A DNA stretch of 64,000 bases. It comes from Paenibacillus eucommiae. GTDB lineage: Bacteria > Bacillota > Bacilli > Paenibacillales > NBRC-103111. A program made the translations under genes and the position numbers. Where the stretch lies: NCBI RefSeq assembly GCF_017874215.1, contig NZ_JAGGLB010000010.1, forward strand, positions 124,001-188,000, written 5' to 3'. The stretch's first letter is position 1, and each line of letters opens with the position of its first letter. The notes under the pieces are model-generated. The model saw only the letters and a list, made by a program, of their open reading frames with translations. It did not search any database and was not told the origin of the DNA. Positions 8,230-16,951 of this stretch are shown here, one piece after another.

Positions 8230-10560
8230 TCACTCTTTGCCCACATTGCGATACTGTATCGGTGTAATGCCCTCGTTCTTTTTAAATTTGCGGATGAAAT
8301 TATTTTGGTCTACGTAGCCGACGTGCTCGACAATGTCCTTTAGCTTCATATCCGTATTTTTCAGCAATTCCTTCGCTTTGTTCATCCGCATCCCATCCAT
8401 ATAACGCATCAGCGGATAGCCGGTTTGATCTTTAAAATAACGGGATAAATAGGAGGGCGATACACCGAACTTTTCCGCGATGTTTTCCAGGCTGACAGAC
8501 GGGTCCGTATAACAATCGTTCACATAGGCCAGTACGTTTTGATACAGATTCACGTTCTTGCTTTCCTTCTGACCCTCGATGTAGCTGCATACCCTGGAAC
8601 AGAAATTGACAACGAGCTCCTCTAGCTCCTCCATCGTTTCGTATTTCGGGGAAAACAGGTTCTCCATACTTTCGTCAATGTAGTCCTTCAGCTCGATGCC
8701 CATTTCGATCATCGTTTTCATAACGGTGTTGATGATGTCGAAGCAGATGAATTCCACTGTCTCCATCATCATCGCCCTTTCGGCGATCCGCTCCGTCATC
8801 TCCTGGACCACCCGCTGTACCTCATCGCCATTCCCCTGCTTGATCGCAATGACGAGACGGGACTGCAGCTCCGTGGGATACCAGAATTCCCCTTCCTGTC
8901 TGGGGGCGGTATGATCGTAGAACAAAATATGCCCGTGTCCCTTCAGGAAGCGGTACTTGGCGGCATTTGCCGCTTCCAGATAGGAACGATGGATCATGAA
9001 CGAATCGCTATAAATCCGGCCGATACCGACAGTTAGCGTGAAATGGAAATACTGTTTGAAATATTGACTCGCCTGCTCGGCCAAATCCTGCAGTTCGTCT
9101 CTCCCCACCCCTTCACGCATATTAAGAATCAGTACAACTCCCCGGTCTTCCGTCCATTCCAGCCCATAGCCGCAGCCCTGCTTGCTGGACAGCTCTTCGA
9201 GGATGTTCATCAGGCTGTATTTAAGAATTTGCTGCATCGACTGCGTATTTGTTTTGACGAAGCGGGGATAATCGTCAATCAGACACAGGAGCACCGCGAA
9301 CTGCGGATCATCGAGCGGTATATTAGCCAGCTTCTGAGCATGCTCAAGCTCCGCTTTTCTCCACACTTTTCCTTTCAGCAGCGTCAGCAGCACATTCTCC
9401 TTGAGGACACCGGCCTGATTTTTGATAATCGAATGTAGTCCGCGGTTTTCCTTCGACACCTCGCCAACGGCATGACCGATGATCGAGATTTCGTCGCGTT
9501 TGGCCGAGAACTCACGAATCAGATTTTGGCTGCGAATCATATCTGCCAGCCCCCTGAGAGGGCGATAATTCCGCAGTGTCAGAAGAAAGGAAGCCAGCGT
9601 TCCGGCCACAAGCAGCCCAGCCAGCGTCTTCAGGAAGAGTGTCCGGCGGTTGTAGGCCTGCTTCATAATCCGATCACTCGGCATCGCCGATAAGTAGGTC
9701 CATCCGTTCACTTCCGACTTCAACTTGACGACGGACCATTTACCAGATTGGACCTGGACTGTATGCACGCCTTCCGGAAGCGGCATGATCTGCAGCTGCT
9801 CCAGCACGGACTGTGGAGTTTCCTTCTGCGAACTCGCGGAAGCATAAGCGACTAACTCGTTCTTGTTATTTAAAATAAACGCATGCCCTACATCCGTATG
9901 CAGCACGTTCCGGAACAACGAAGCAAACGACTTGCCATCAATCTGAAAGATGACCGTGCCGTAAGGCTTGCTGGCGTTGTTTGGCAGCGGGTAGAGATAA
10001 GTGGCAAACATCTGGGTCTCCCGGTCATTCAGCAGAACATTTTCCAACGGGCGCATAACGGGCATTCCCGGTTCCTCCAGCATTTCCAGAAGTCCGGGCT
10101 TCCCCCAGTTCTCGTATCGGTACTTATAATCGAAAAATCTGTCGATCGTATACGTCCCGCTTGCTGCATAGACGTTGGGATCGTCGCGGAACGTGTAGTA
10201 AACAGCAAGGTCATAGATAAAGCTGTTAGACGAACGATATTCTTCCATCAAGCGCTGCGTTTTTAAAAGCCCGTAACCGCTGTTGCCTAACACAAACGGC
10301 ATTAGATCCGGATTCATGGAAATTCGATTTGCAATCCGATTCATTTCCTGCGTCCTCATGTCCATCGCTTCTCTCACCTGGGTGAGCAAGGACAGATTAG
10401 CTGCCTTCACTTCCTGCTCGATTTCGGGAATCAGCCTGGCGAATACAACCGTGGCTACAATCGCCAGAGCGATGCAGACGATGATGATATAGGAAAAGAG
10501 GTAGTCATAAAACGTTCTGGACCAGTTCGGCCGTTTCCATTTACTTTTGAACCATTCCAT
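8230..10560 (-). CDS. Membrane-anchored AraC family transcriptional regulator
   Basis: This 776-residue protein has two membrane helices (about 21-43 and 307-329) that bracket a roughly 260-residue extracellular sensor region. A cytoplasmic segment and a C-terminal AraC helix-turn-helix pair at about 670-770 follow (SLENIAEKFGVSPSYLSRYF, then DIVEHVGYVDQNNFIRKFKK). This is the layout of Bacillus/Paenibacillus YesS-like regulators of oligosaccharide uptake. It lies inside the operon with LplABC-type transporter genes, so it probably senses an external saccharide and controls them. AGGGGAAAATCA supports the ATG. The signal is unknown. Confidence 0.9.
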   Translation of the reverse strand: MEWFKSKWKRPNWSRTFYDYLFSYIIIVCIALAIVATVVFARLIPEIEQEVKAANLSLLTQVREAMDMRTQEMNRIANRISMNPDLMPFVLGNSGYGLLKTQRLMEEYRSSNSFIYDLAVYYTFRDDPNVYAASGTYTIDRFFDYKYRYENWGKPGLLEMLEEPGMPVMRPLENVLLNDRETQMFATYLYPLPNNASKPYGTVIFQIDGKSFASLFRNVLHTDVGHAFILNNKNELVAYASASSQKETPQSVLEQLQIMPLPEGVHTVQVQSGKWSVVKLKSEVNGWTYLSAMPSDRIMKQAYNRRTLFLKTLAGLLVAGTLASFLLTLRNYRPLRGLADMIRSQNLIREFSAKRDEISIIGHAVGEVSKENRGLHSIIKNQAGVLKENVLLTLLKGKVWRKAELEHAQKLANIPLDDPQFAVLLCLIDDYPRFVKTNTQSMQQILKYSLMNILEELSSKQGCGYGLEWTEDRGVVLILNMREGVGRDELQDLAEQASQYFKQYFHFTLTVGIGRIYSDSFMIHRSYLEAANAAKYRFLKGHGHILFYDHTAPRQEGEFWYPTELQSRLVIAIKQGNGDEVQRVVQEMTERIAERAMMMETVEFICFDIINTVMKTMIEMGIELKDYIDESMENLFSPKYETMEELEELVVNFCSRVCSYIEGQKESKNVNLYQNVLAYVNDCYTDPSVSLENIAEKFGVSPSYLSRYFKDQTGYPLMRYMDGMRMNKAKELLKNTDMKLKDIVEHVGYVDQNNFIRKFKKNEGITPIQYRNVGKE

Positions 10561-10645
10561 TGATTTTCCCCTGTCCGTAATTCAGTCGATATCTAGAGCT
10601 TGCTGGATTTTTGAACCGCTGTCAATAGAGAAGGCTAACTAGGGC

Positions 10646-11755
10646 TTATGATGGAACACGCTCCCAATCTTCACCCAGTCCCAATCCGCGTAAATCAGCG
10701 AAGGTGTTGTTCAGCTCGGCCTCGTATAAGCGCCAGATGACGCGAAGCCCCTGTAAACTTGTCGGACCATCCGTCAGTGGAACAGAACCATCCCGGATAC
10801 AATCGAGAAAATGTTCAATTTCAAAATGCGTATATTTGCCGGACATATTCATGTCGAGCAGTACGGTAGTGCGTGATTCTGTGTCCAGATTTGCACGCTC
10901 TTCCTTGATATGGGTATGCAAATACAGCTTTTGATCGCCCAGATGAATTTCCAACATGCCTTCCGTGCAATGCGCATGAATGCTCCATCCAAGCCGGGTG
11001 CCTCTGGCTCCCCATGTCCCGAAATGATAGCCTAGTGCACCACCCTCAAACTCAATGGTTACATTACTTGTACCTTCCTTCTCCATCCACGGTGTTCCGA
11101 AATTCGTGCCCATATGAATGCCTCTCACAGGTTTGCCCAGGAACCAGAGCAGCAGATCGACATAATGGCAGCCATGGCTGAAAAACTGTCCTCCGCCTAA
11201 TCGCTCAGCTGATGTGGACCAGTGATCATCGGGAAACTTCGTGAATTGCTCCGTCCAGATTGACATCTGAAAGCAGTCACCATAAGCTTTGCTGTCAATT
11301 AACTCCTTCAACATGCGCACAGAAGGGAAGAATCGTACCGGATAAGCGGTCATCAGTACTTTGCCAGTCTCCTCCGATGTACGAATCAGCTCAATGCATT
11401 CTTCCTCTGTGTTGCACATCGGTTTTTCCATTAATACATGCTTCCCAGCTTTCAAGCAAGTCATTCCCACCTCAAAGTGCAAATCATGCGGCAGTACAAC
11501 AAGCACCGCATCAACGGCATCCAGCAGCTCGTGATAGTCAGTGACGAACAGGGAAGCTCCTGTGATCTCGGCAGCTTCACGTGCTCTATCCTCCACAATA
11601 TCACACGTAGCCGTAATAACCATCCGCTCATTCAGCTCTTGATATCCGATACTGTGTGTACCCGCCATGCCCCCGCAGCCAATGACTCCCAATCTTATTT
11701 TATCCGTGCTGTTCGTGCTGTTGCTGTTCGTATTATTCGTAATATTCGTGTTCAT
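10646..11755 (-). CDS. Gfo/Idh/MocA family oxidoreductase, paralogue 1
   Basis: The 369-residue enzyme has an NAD-binding Rossmann motif (LGVIGCGGMAGTHS), the catalytic-Lys motif GKHVLMEKPM and an active-site-like FSHGCHYVDLLLW stretch. It is almost identical, roughly 90 percent by eye, to the protein at 35470-36582, and the similarity extends into the short leader before the ATG. The two differ most in the Asn/Thr/Ser-rich N-terminal 18 residues. It lies between the binding-protein gene and the membrane AraC gene. A likely job is oxidation or reduction of a sugar imported by the adjacent transporter; the substrate is unknown. Confidence 0.9.
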   Translation of the reverse strand: MNTNITNNTNSNSTNSTDKIRLGVIGCGGMAGTHSIGYQELNERMVITATCDIVEDRAREAAEITGASLFVTDYHELLDAVDAVLVVLPHDLHFEVGMTCLKAGKHVLMEKPMCNTEEECIELIRTSEETGKVLMTAYPVRFFPSVRMLKELIDSKAYGDCFQMSIWTEQFTKFPDDHWSTSAERLGGGQFFSHGCHYVDLLLWFLGKPVRGIHMGTNFGTPWMEKEGTSNVTIEFEGGALGYHFGTWGARGTRLGWSIHAHCTEGMLEIHLGDQKLYLHTHIKEERANLDTESRTTVLLDMNMSGKYTHFEIEHFLDCIRDGSVPLTDGPTSLQGLRVIWRLYEAELNNTFADLRGLGLGEDWERVPS

Positions 11756-11813
11756 AGGTCTCTCCCTTATCCTTAATAGTTAGATAGCTTACGACTGAAT
11801 GGCCCCGGCTGTC

Positions 11814-13436
11814 TTAATTATTCTGATACCGCTGGTAACCAAGGTTGTAGATTTCCATATATTTATCAAGTCCCATTTTCTTGAGCGTAGAGACATATTT
11901 ATCCCAATCGGTGAACGGAATTTCACCGCTGACGAACTTAGCCTGCATTTCCATGATATACGTATAGATATCTGTGCCGTAAGCAGTAAACTGATCGTTT
12001 TCCTCTGGTGTATAGCTGAAATCCGCCCATGTCTCCTTAGGGAAATAAGGCTTCAGTTTTTCCGCCGCTGCAACCGCATCCGCACTGCCTTCCGTCCCTT
12101 TGAACGTCTTCTGTTTGACGATGCTCGGATAACCCAGACCCGGCCAGACCAAGTATTGGCCTATGGCTTGATTCAAATTAAGTCCCTTCGGATTTTTGAC
12201 GATTTCGTCGGTATATTCGTAATTTCCATCTTCAGTTACTTTGTACGTATCCCCTTCAAATCCCATAAAGTACATGCGGACCCCTTCTTCGCTGTAGAAG
12301 TAATCTGCCCAGCGCATGGATGCTTCCGGGTGTTTATTTTTGTCTGTAAGCACGAACGCACCATTGATAATAACGGAAGGATTGACCAGCGCATACATTT
12401 GATCACCGTGAGGACCCTTAAGAACTTCCCCTCCTACGTATCCTGTGCCGTTGAACGCAGCCGGCCCAATACCAAGAAACGTGCCTACATTGCCTTCACT
12501 CGCTCTTGCGACGAATTCCTCATTCGTAATGGTAAACAATTCTTTGGTGAAAATATTTTCTTTATACAGCTTGTTCATAAACTCCAAAATTTCTTTGTAG
12601 CCTGGATCGGTCGGAATAAAACGCAATTCATTCGTCTTCGGATCAACATCCACTAAAGCATGCTTGTATCCACGATTGCCGAGACCCCATGCCCCTTTTA
12701 AATAGGAGAGCAAGTGTTGAGGCCCAAAGAAGGAGATGGGAATCTCATCTTGTTTGCCATTTTTGTTCAAATCAGTTTCATGCATCGCCTTCAACAGCAG
12801 GTACAGCTCATCAACCGTCGTCGGAAGCTTCATGCCAAGCTGCTTCAGCCAATCTTCCTTCACCCAGAACTTCTGGCCGCTCAATACAGAAGAGAACTCG
12901 GGATCGAAGAGCGCAGGCAGCCCATAGATGTTCCCATCAGGCATGGTGATGCTTTTTCTGATAGACGGATTCTCATCCAGCAGCTTTTTCAAATTAGGCG
13001 CATGATTGTCAATCAAATCGTTGAGCGGTAAAAATACCTTGGTTTCCCCATATTTAACTAAATCCAGATTGGAAACGCCAGTTCCATAAATAATTTCCGG
13101 GTAATCCCCGCTGGCCAGCATCAAATTCAGCCGTTCTGTCATATTCGCTGCCGGCACCAAATCCCAGTCGATATGAATGCCGGTCATTTTCTCGTAATCT
13201 TTCCACAGTCTGATATTGCTCCAATCCGGATTAACTGCTGCGGGATAGTAAGAGAATACCTTTAAAGAAATCGGCGAATTGACGATAGGCATTCCAGGGT
13301 TCAAAGCATCGCTGCCGGATGGGGCATCGGATGGGGACGGGGACGTTGTCGGCTTTTCCGTACCTCCGGAACAGGCAGTCAGGAGAACAGTAGAGAAAAG
13401 GACAAGCATTAAGATGATCAGTGTGACACGTTTCAT
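11814..13436 (-). CDS. LplA-like sugar-binding lipoprotein
   Basis: This 540-residue extracellular solute-binding protein has a lipoprotein signal (LFSTVLLTACSGG, Cys22) followed by a Ser/Pro/Thr linker. The length and features such as DYPEIIYGTG and a tryptophan-rich C-terminal half fit the LplA/YtcQ group found with paired permeases in Paenibacillus. A GGAGGAACGATCCC site supports the ATG. It lies 32 bp after the second permease gene and is part of the 15327-5756 operon. It should bind an oligosaccharide at the outer face of the membrane; which one cannot be told. Confidence 0.9.
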   Translation of the reverse strand: MKRVTLIILMLVLFSTVLLTACSGGTEKPTTSPSPSDAPSGSDALNPGMPIVNSPISLKVFSYYPAAVNPDWSNIRLWKDYEKMTGIHIDWDLVPAANMTERLNLMLASGDYPEIIYGTGVSNLDLVKYGETKVFLPLNDLIDNHAPNLKKLLDENPSIRKSITMPDGNIYGLPALFDPEFSSVLSGQKFWVKEDWLKQLGMKLPTTVDELYLLLKAMHETDLNKNGKQDEIPISFFGPQHLLSYLKGAWGLGNRGYKHALVDVDPKTNELRFIPTDPGYKEILEFMNKLYKENIFTKELFTITNEEFVARASEGNVGTFLGIGPAAFNGTGYVGGEVLKGPHGDQMYALVNPSVIINGAFVLTDKNKHPEASMRWADYFYSEEGVRMYFMGFEGDTYKVTEDGNYEYTDEIVKNPKGLNLNQAIGQYLVWPGLGYPSIVKQKTFKGTEGSADAVAAAEKLKPYFPKETWADFSYTPEENDQFTAYGTDIYTYIMEMQAKFVSGEIPFTDWDKYVSTLKKMGLDKYMEIYNLGYQRYQNN

Positions 13437-13468
13437 GGGATCGTTCCTCCTAATTAGTCAATCAAGCA

Positions 13469-14383
13469 CTAGCCTTTAATGGCGCCAACCATGACACCTT
13501 TGACGAAATATTTCTGTAAAAACGGATACAGCAAAAGTACAGGCACATTGGTCACAATAATGACCGCATATTTGATCGAAGCCGCTACAAGCGCTTGCTG
13601 TGAGGACGACTCGCTGTTCAGATCCATCATATCCTGGGTCTGGTTCTGCACCAGTATTTCCCGCAGGATGAGCTGCAGCGGATACTTATCTCTGTCAGAC
13701 AAATAAATCAAAGCGTTGAAATACGCATTCCAGTGCCCGACGCCGTAGAACAAAATCATAACGGCAATGATGGGCATAGACAGCGGCAGCACAACTCGCA
13801 CCAAAATGTTCATGTTGGAGCATCCGTCCATAACAGCGGCTTCCTGCACTTCGTTCGGAATGGTGTGCTGAAAAAAAGTTCTCATAATAATAATATTAAA
13901 TACTGAGACGGCATTTGGAATAACCATTGCCCAGAATGTGTTAATGAGTCCCATGTTTTTGATAATCATATAGGTAGGGATGAGCCCCCCGCTGAAAAAC
14001 ATCGTGAACATCATAAACATCACGATCACGTTCCGGCCCTTTAAATCTTTACGCGATAGCGGATAAGCGGCCAGCACAGTCATAACGAGGTTGATGGCTG
14101 TTCCGGCTATCGTGTACATAATCGTGTTCAAGTAACCACTCATAATGTCCTTGTTCTGAAATACGCGGGAATAAGCATCCAGGTTAAAGCCTTTCGGCCA
14201 AATCCATACCTCGCCGCGGATAACCGTTTCCGGACTGCTAAGCGAGGCGATGAGCACAAAAACCAGCGGATACAGAACGATCAGCAGCGTCATGGACAGG
14301 ATCAAGTAATTCAGCACGCTGAACATTTGATCACCCTTTGTCTGGCCTATGCGATTTTGTCTGAGCTTCTCTACTTTTACCAT
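13469..14383 (-). CDS. Carbohydrate ABC transporter permease (LplC/YtcP-like)
   Basis: The 304-residue protein has about six membrane helices and the permease EAA motif, here EVQEAAVMDGCSNMNILVRVVLPLS, which contacts the ATPase. The C-terminal FVKGVMVGAIKG ending is typical of MalG-like permeases of this group. Its start overlaps the end of the upstream permease gene by 7 bp, so translation is coupled. No ATPase gene is present in the operon; such systems usually share an MsmX-type ATPase encoded elsewhere. Confidence 0.92.
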   Translation of the reverse strand: MVKVEKLRQNRIGQTKGDQMFSVLNYLILSMTLLIVLYPLVFVLIASLSSPETVIRGEVWIWPKGFNLDAYSRVFQNKDIMSGYLNTIMYTIAGTAINLVMTVLAAYPLSRKDLKGRNVIVMFMMFTMFFSGGLIPTYMIIKNMGLINTFWAMVIPNAVSVFNIIIMRTFFQHTIPNEVQEAAVMDGCSNMNILVRVVLPLSMPIIAVMILFYGVGHWNAYFNALIYLSDRDKYPLQLILREILVQNQTQDMMDLNSESSSQQALVAASIKYAVIIVTNVPVLLLYPFLQKYFVKGVMVGAIKG

Positions 14384-15327
14384 AGGCTGGTCCTACTCAC
14401 CTTTCTGGCTATCTGATTAACAGATATAAGCAGTATGCAATTAACAACCGAATTAAACAAGCCTACGGCTGTAGAAAAACTGTACTGCGCACCTAAAATC
14501 CCTGACCGGTATACATAAGTACTGATGACATCTGACCCTTCCATATTGAGATCGTTTTGCATCAAAAAGATTTTCTCGAAGCCAAGGCTGAACATCGAGC
14601 CCATGCTCAAAATGAGCAGGATAATAATGGTCGGTAAAATGGAAGGCAGGTTGATATGCCATATCCGCTGAAGCCTACTGGCTCCGTCCATCTTTGCTGC
14701 TTCATGCTGCTGGGGGTCCACTCCGGCAAGAGCGGCCAGATAAAGAATAGAGCTCCAGCCCATCTGCTGCCATACGTCCGAAAAGACGTAAATCGTTTTG
14801 AACCAGCCCGCATCCGTCATGAAAAAAACAGGACCAAACCCGAGTGCCTGCAGCGCCAGATTAAGAAGGCCTGATTTCGGCGATAGAAAAATGAAAATCA
14901 TACCGACCACAACGACTGTCGATAAAAAATGCGGCGCATACGTAATCGTTTGCACGGTTTTCCTGAATCGCTTGCTCTGAACTTCATTGATCATAAGCGC
15001 AAGCAAAATCGGTACAGGGAACCCGACCGCCAGCTGGTACAAGCTGATGCCGAGCGTATTTTTGATCAGCCGCCAAAAGTAATAGCTGTCAAAAAAACGT
15101 TGAAAATGTTTAAACCCCACCCATGGGCTGTCCCAAAAGCCTTTGCTCGCGATAAAATCCTTAAAGGCGATTTGCACCCCGTACATCGGTAAATAGTGAA
15201 AAACAATAAAATACACGACTACCGGGCTTATCAACAAATACAAATCCCAATTCTTGCGCCAGGCGGAAAACCTGGTTGGCTTCTTTGGCTTGACAGTTAT
15301 TTGCTGCGTTTGAGAATATGAGGCCAC
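14377..15327 (-). CDS. Carbohydrate ABC transporter permease (LplB-like)
   Basis: The 316-residue inner-membrane protein has the N-terminal DLYLLISPVVVYFIVFHYLP helix and the EAA motif QQHEAAKMDGASRLQRIWHI, typical of LplB/YtcP-group permeases. The start is GTG, with AAGGAGGGG ideally placed upstream. It is the first gene of the operon that runs leftward through the partner permease, binding protein, Gfo oxidoreductase, AraC regulator, second Gfo oxidoreductase and hydrolase. With the next gene it forms the membrane channel for a sugar substrate. Confidence 0.92.
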   Translation of the reverse strand: MASYSQTQQITVKPKKPTRFSAWRKNWDLYLLISPVVVYFIVFHYLPMYGVQIAFKDFIASKGFWDSPWVGFKHFQRFFDSYYFWRLIKNTLGISLYQLAVGFPVPILLALMINEVQSKRFRKTVQTITYAPHFLSTVVVVGMIFIFLSPKSGLLNLALQALGFGPVFFMTDAGWFKTIYVFSDVWQQMGWSSILYLAALAGVDPQQHEAAKMDGASRLQRIWHINLPSILPTIIILLILSMGSMFSLGFEKIFLMQNDLNMEGSDVISTYVYRSGILGAQYSFSTAVGLFNSVVNCILLISVNQIARKVSRTSLW

Positions 15328-15447
15328 TGCCTACCCCTCCTTTCTGGATGAATAGGTACAGTATATAAACTAACCTTAATAGGTGTATATCTGCATTTTT
15401 GACCTAGTATGCAGTTCTTTACATATGGCTCCTTATCCTTCTTTTAC

Positions 15448-15585
15448 CCTTTGAGGAGCGTGTTTGTGGCGTTTGTGCTAGAGGGAGGGAATGGATGTGG
15501 GCTCCAGCCGCTGTTAAAGATTTGTTCCCTTGAATAGAATGGATGTAGGTGTTGAAACAAATTAAAACGGACATCCAGAAAGGAT
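15448..15585. repeat. Foldback repeat, truncated copy B
   Basis: Only the left arm of the long repeat is present: CCCTTTGAGGAGCGTG, the GTGGGCTCCAGCCGCTG segment and TTAAAGATTTGTTCCCTT. A degraded GAAACAAATTAAAA stands for the inner right arm. The palindrome array is absent. The rest of the 15328-15813 gap shows nothing else I can name, though it must hold the promoters of the leftward operon and of the rightward stalk-domain gene. Confidence 0.75.
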
Positions 15586-15813
15586 TTTCATCTAACGAAC
15601 CCGAAGCTCTTATTTATCCGGGTGCAAACGGGGAAAGAGCAAATCAAAAGCAGCTGTCCGTAAGCTTTCCTAAATTAGGGGAATTACGATAAATAAGCGC
15701 TCTGATGTCCGTAACGATGATGAGTGCGCCCCCTTGCCCCCTTACTTGATTGTTTAAGCTGCCTATTCCAGATGTTTGATAACGAATCTACAAACAAAAA
15801 AGGAGATTATGCC

Positions 15814-16887
15814 ATGAAAAAATTAAATTTCTTAACAGGGTTAATTGTTGGTGTTGGCATCACTGCAAGTTCCGCAGCCATTGCGTCTAATGGTATTCAA
15901 GCAGTACTTTTTCCAAGCAAGGTCGTCTTTCACATCAATGGAGCAGAAAAGGAGCTGGACACGACTGGAGAAGAACCGATAATCAATTATAACAACAAAA
16001 CCTACATACCCTTACGCTTATTCGCTGAGACAACAGGATCCACGGTTACGTATCAAGCTCCAACCGAAGCATCGGAAAACAAAAGCATCATTCACATTTT
16101 CGAAAAAGACCCCGATCAGCTTACCCTGCAGGATTCCGAGGGATACGTTAGTATTACCCATGCGAAAAGCAGCATCGACCAAAATTGGGGCGGGCTTTCA
16201 GGAGTAATCAAAATCAATAAGGATATGACTGGAAAAGCCATCGAAATAACAGCGTTAAATAAAACTAATCAGGTTATTGGCACAGCCGGTTTAACTATCG
16301 AAGGTCCAGCTCAACTATCGGTGGGGGATGTGCGCAGGTTTGGTGCTGGTTACGGGGTTACTTTAGCTCAAAACGAGGAAGCCGTCACCTATCAGATCAA
16401 AGTCAGAGATACTTGGGCGCTTACGAATAACTCCGATTTGGCTTTTGTTGGGTCGCTTGTTGAAGATGTCGGAATTGCCTTTGACGGAGGTCTTGTAGAT
16501 TTTGAGAAAAATGGATTCATATTTAAAGTTCGATTTTTAAATGTTTACGAACAAAGTATCACCATCCATCCGTTTCAATCTGAACTACAGATTCTAAAGC
16601 TGAATGGAACCAAAGAACAGCTTGTGGATAGGTACCCCTTGGCTGCTCTTGAAGGAATGATTCCGGCAAAATCAGAATACGAAGCTTGGCTCCCAGCATG
16701 GCATTTCAAGAATAAAAGCGGCAAGCCTATATCACCCGGCAAATATGTGTTACGGCTTATAGCGCCTGAATCCCTTAACTATACAATTAAGGGCAGTGAT
16801 GAAGTAAAAACAATATCAACCTTAACAAAACAATCAAGGTGGGAGTATGATTTTACTCAAGAGCAAATTGATCGGTTTGCTAAGTAG
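15814..16887 (+). CDS. Secreted protein with copper-amine-oxidase-like stalk domain
   Basis: I place the start at the ATG at 15814 because AAAAGGAG lies 9 bp upstream; the open frame extends 30 codons further up without such a site. The 357-residue protein begins with a signal peptide (MKKLNFLTGLIVGVGITAS). A stalk domain of the copper-amine-oxidase N-terminal type covers about 30-80, including NYNNKTYIPLRLFAETTGS. This domain is common on secreted Paenibacillus proteins and does not imply amine oxidase activity. The remaining 270 residues are predicted beta-rich and I do not recognise them. It stands alone, convergent with the primase-helicase gene. Confidence 0.8.
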   Translation: MKKLNFLTGLIVGVGITASSAAIASNGIQAVLFPSKVVFHINGAEKELDTTGEEPIINYNNKTYIPLRLFAETTGSTVTYQAPTEASENKSIIHIFEKDPDQLTLQDSEGYVSITHAKSSIDQNWGGLSGVIKINKDMTGKAIEITALNKTNQVIGTAGLTIEGPAQLSVGDVRRFGAGYGVTLAQNEEAVTYQIKVRDTWALTNNSDLAFVGSLVEDVGIAFDGGLVDFEKNGFIFKVRFLNVYEQSITIHPFQSELQILKLNGTKEQLVDRYPLAALEGMIPAKSEYEAWLPAWHFKNKSGKPISPGKYVLRLIAPESLNYTIKGSDEVKTISTLTKQSRWEYDFTQEQIDRFAK

Positions 16888-16951
16888 AAGGACGCATCAA
16901 GTGTCTAGAAAACAACTTTTGTGGTGGGATTGGGCTGGGTATTCACCCCCT

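Noticed and set aside
11799..12656. Open frame of 285 codons on the plus strand
   Set aside because: It lies opposite the binding-lipoprotein gene at 11814-13436, which has a signal peptide, domain match and ribosome site. The plus-strand frame has none of these.
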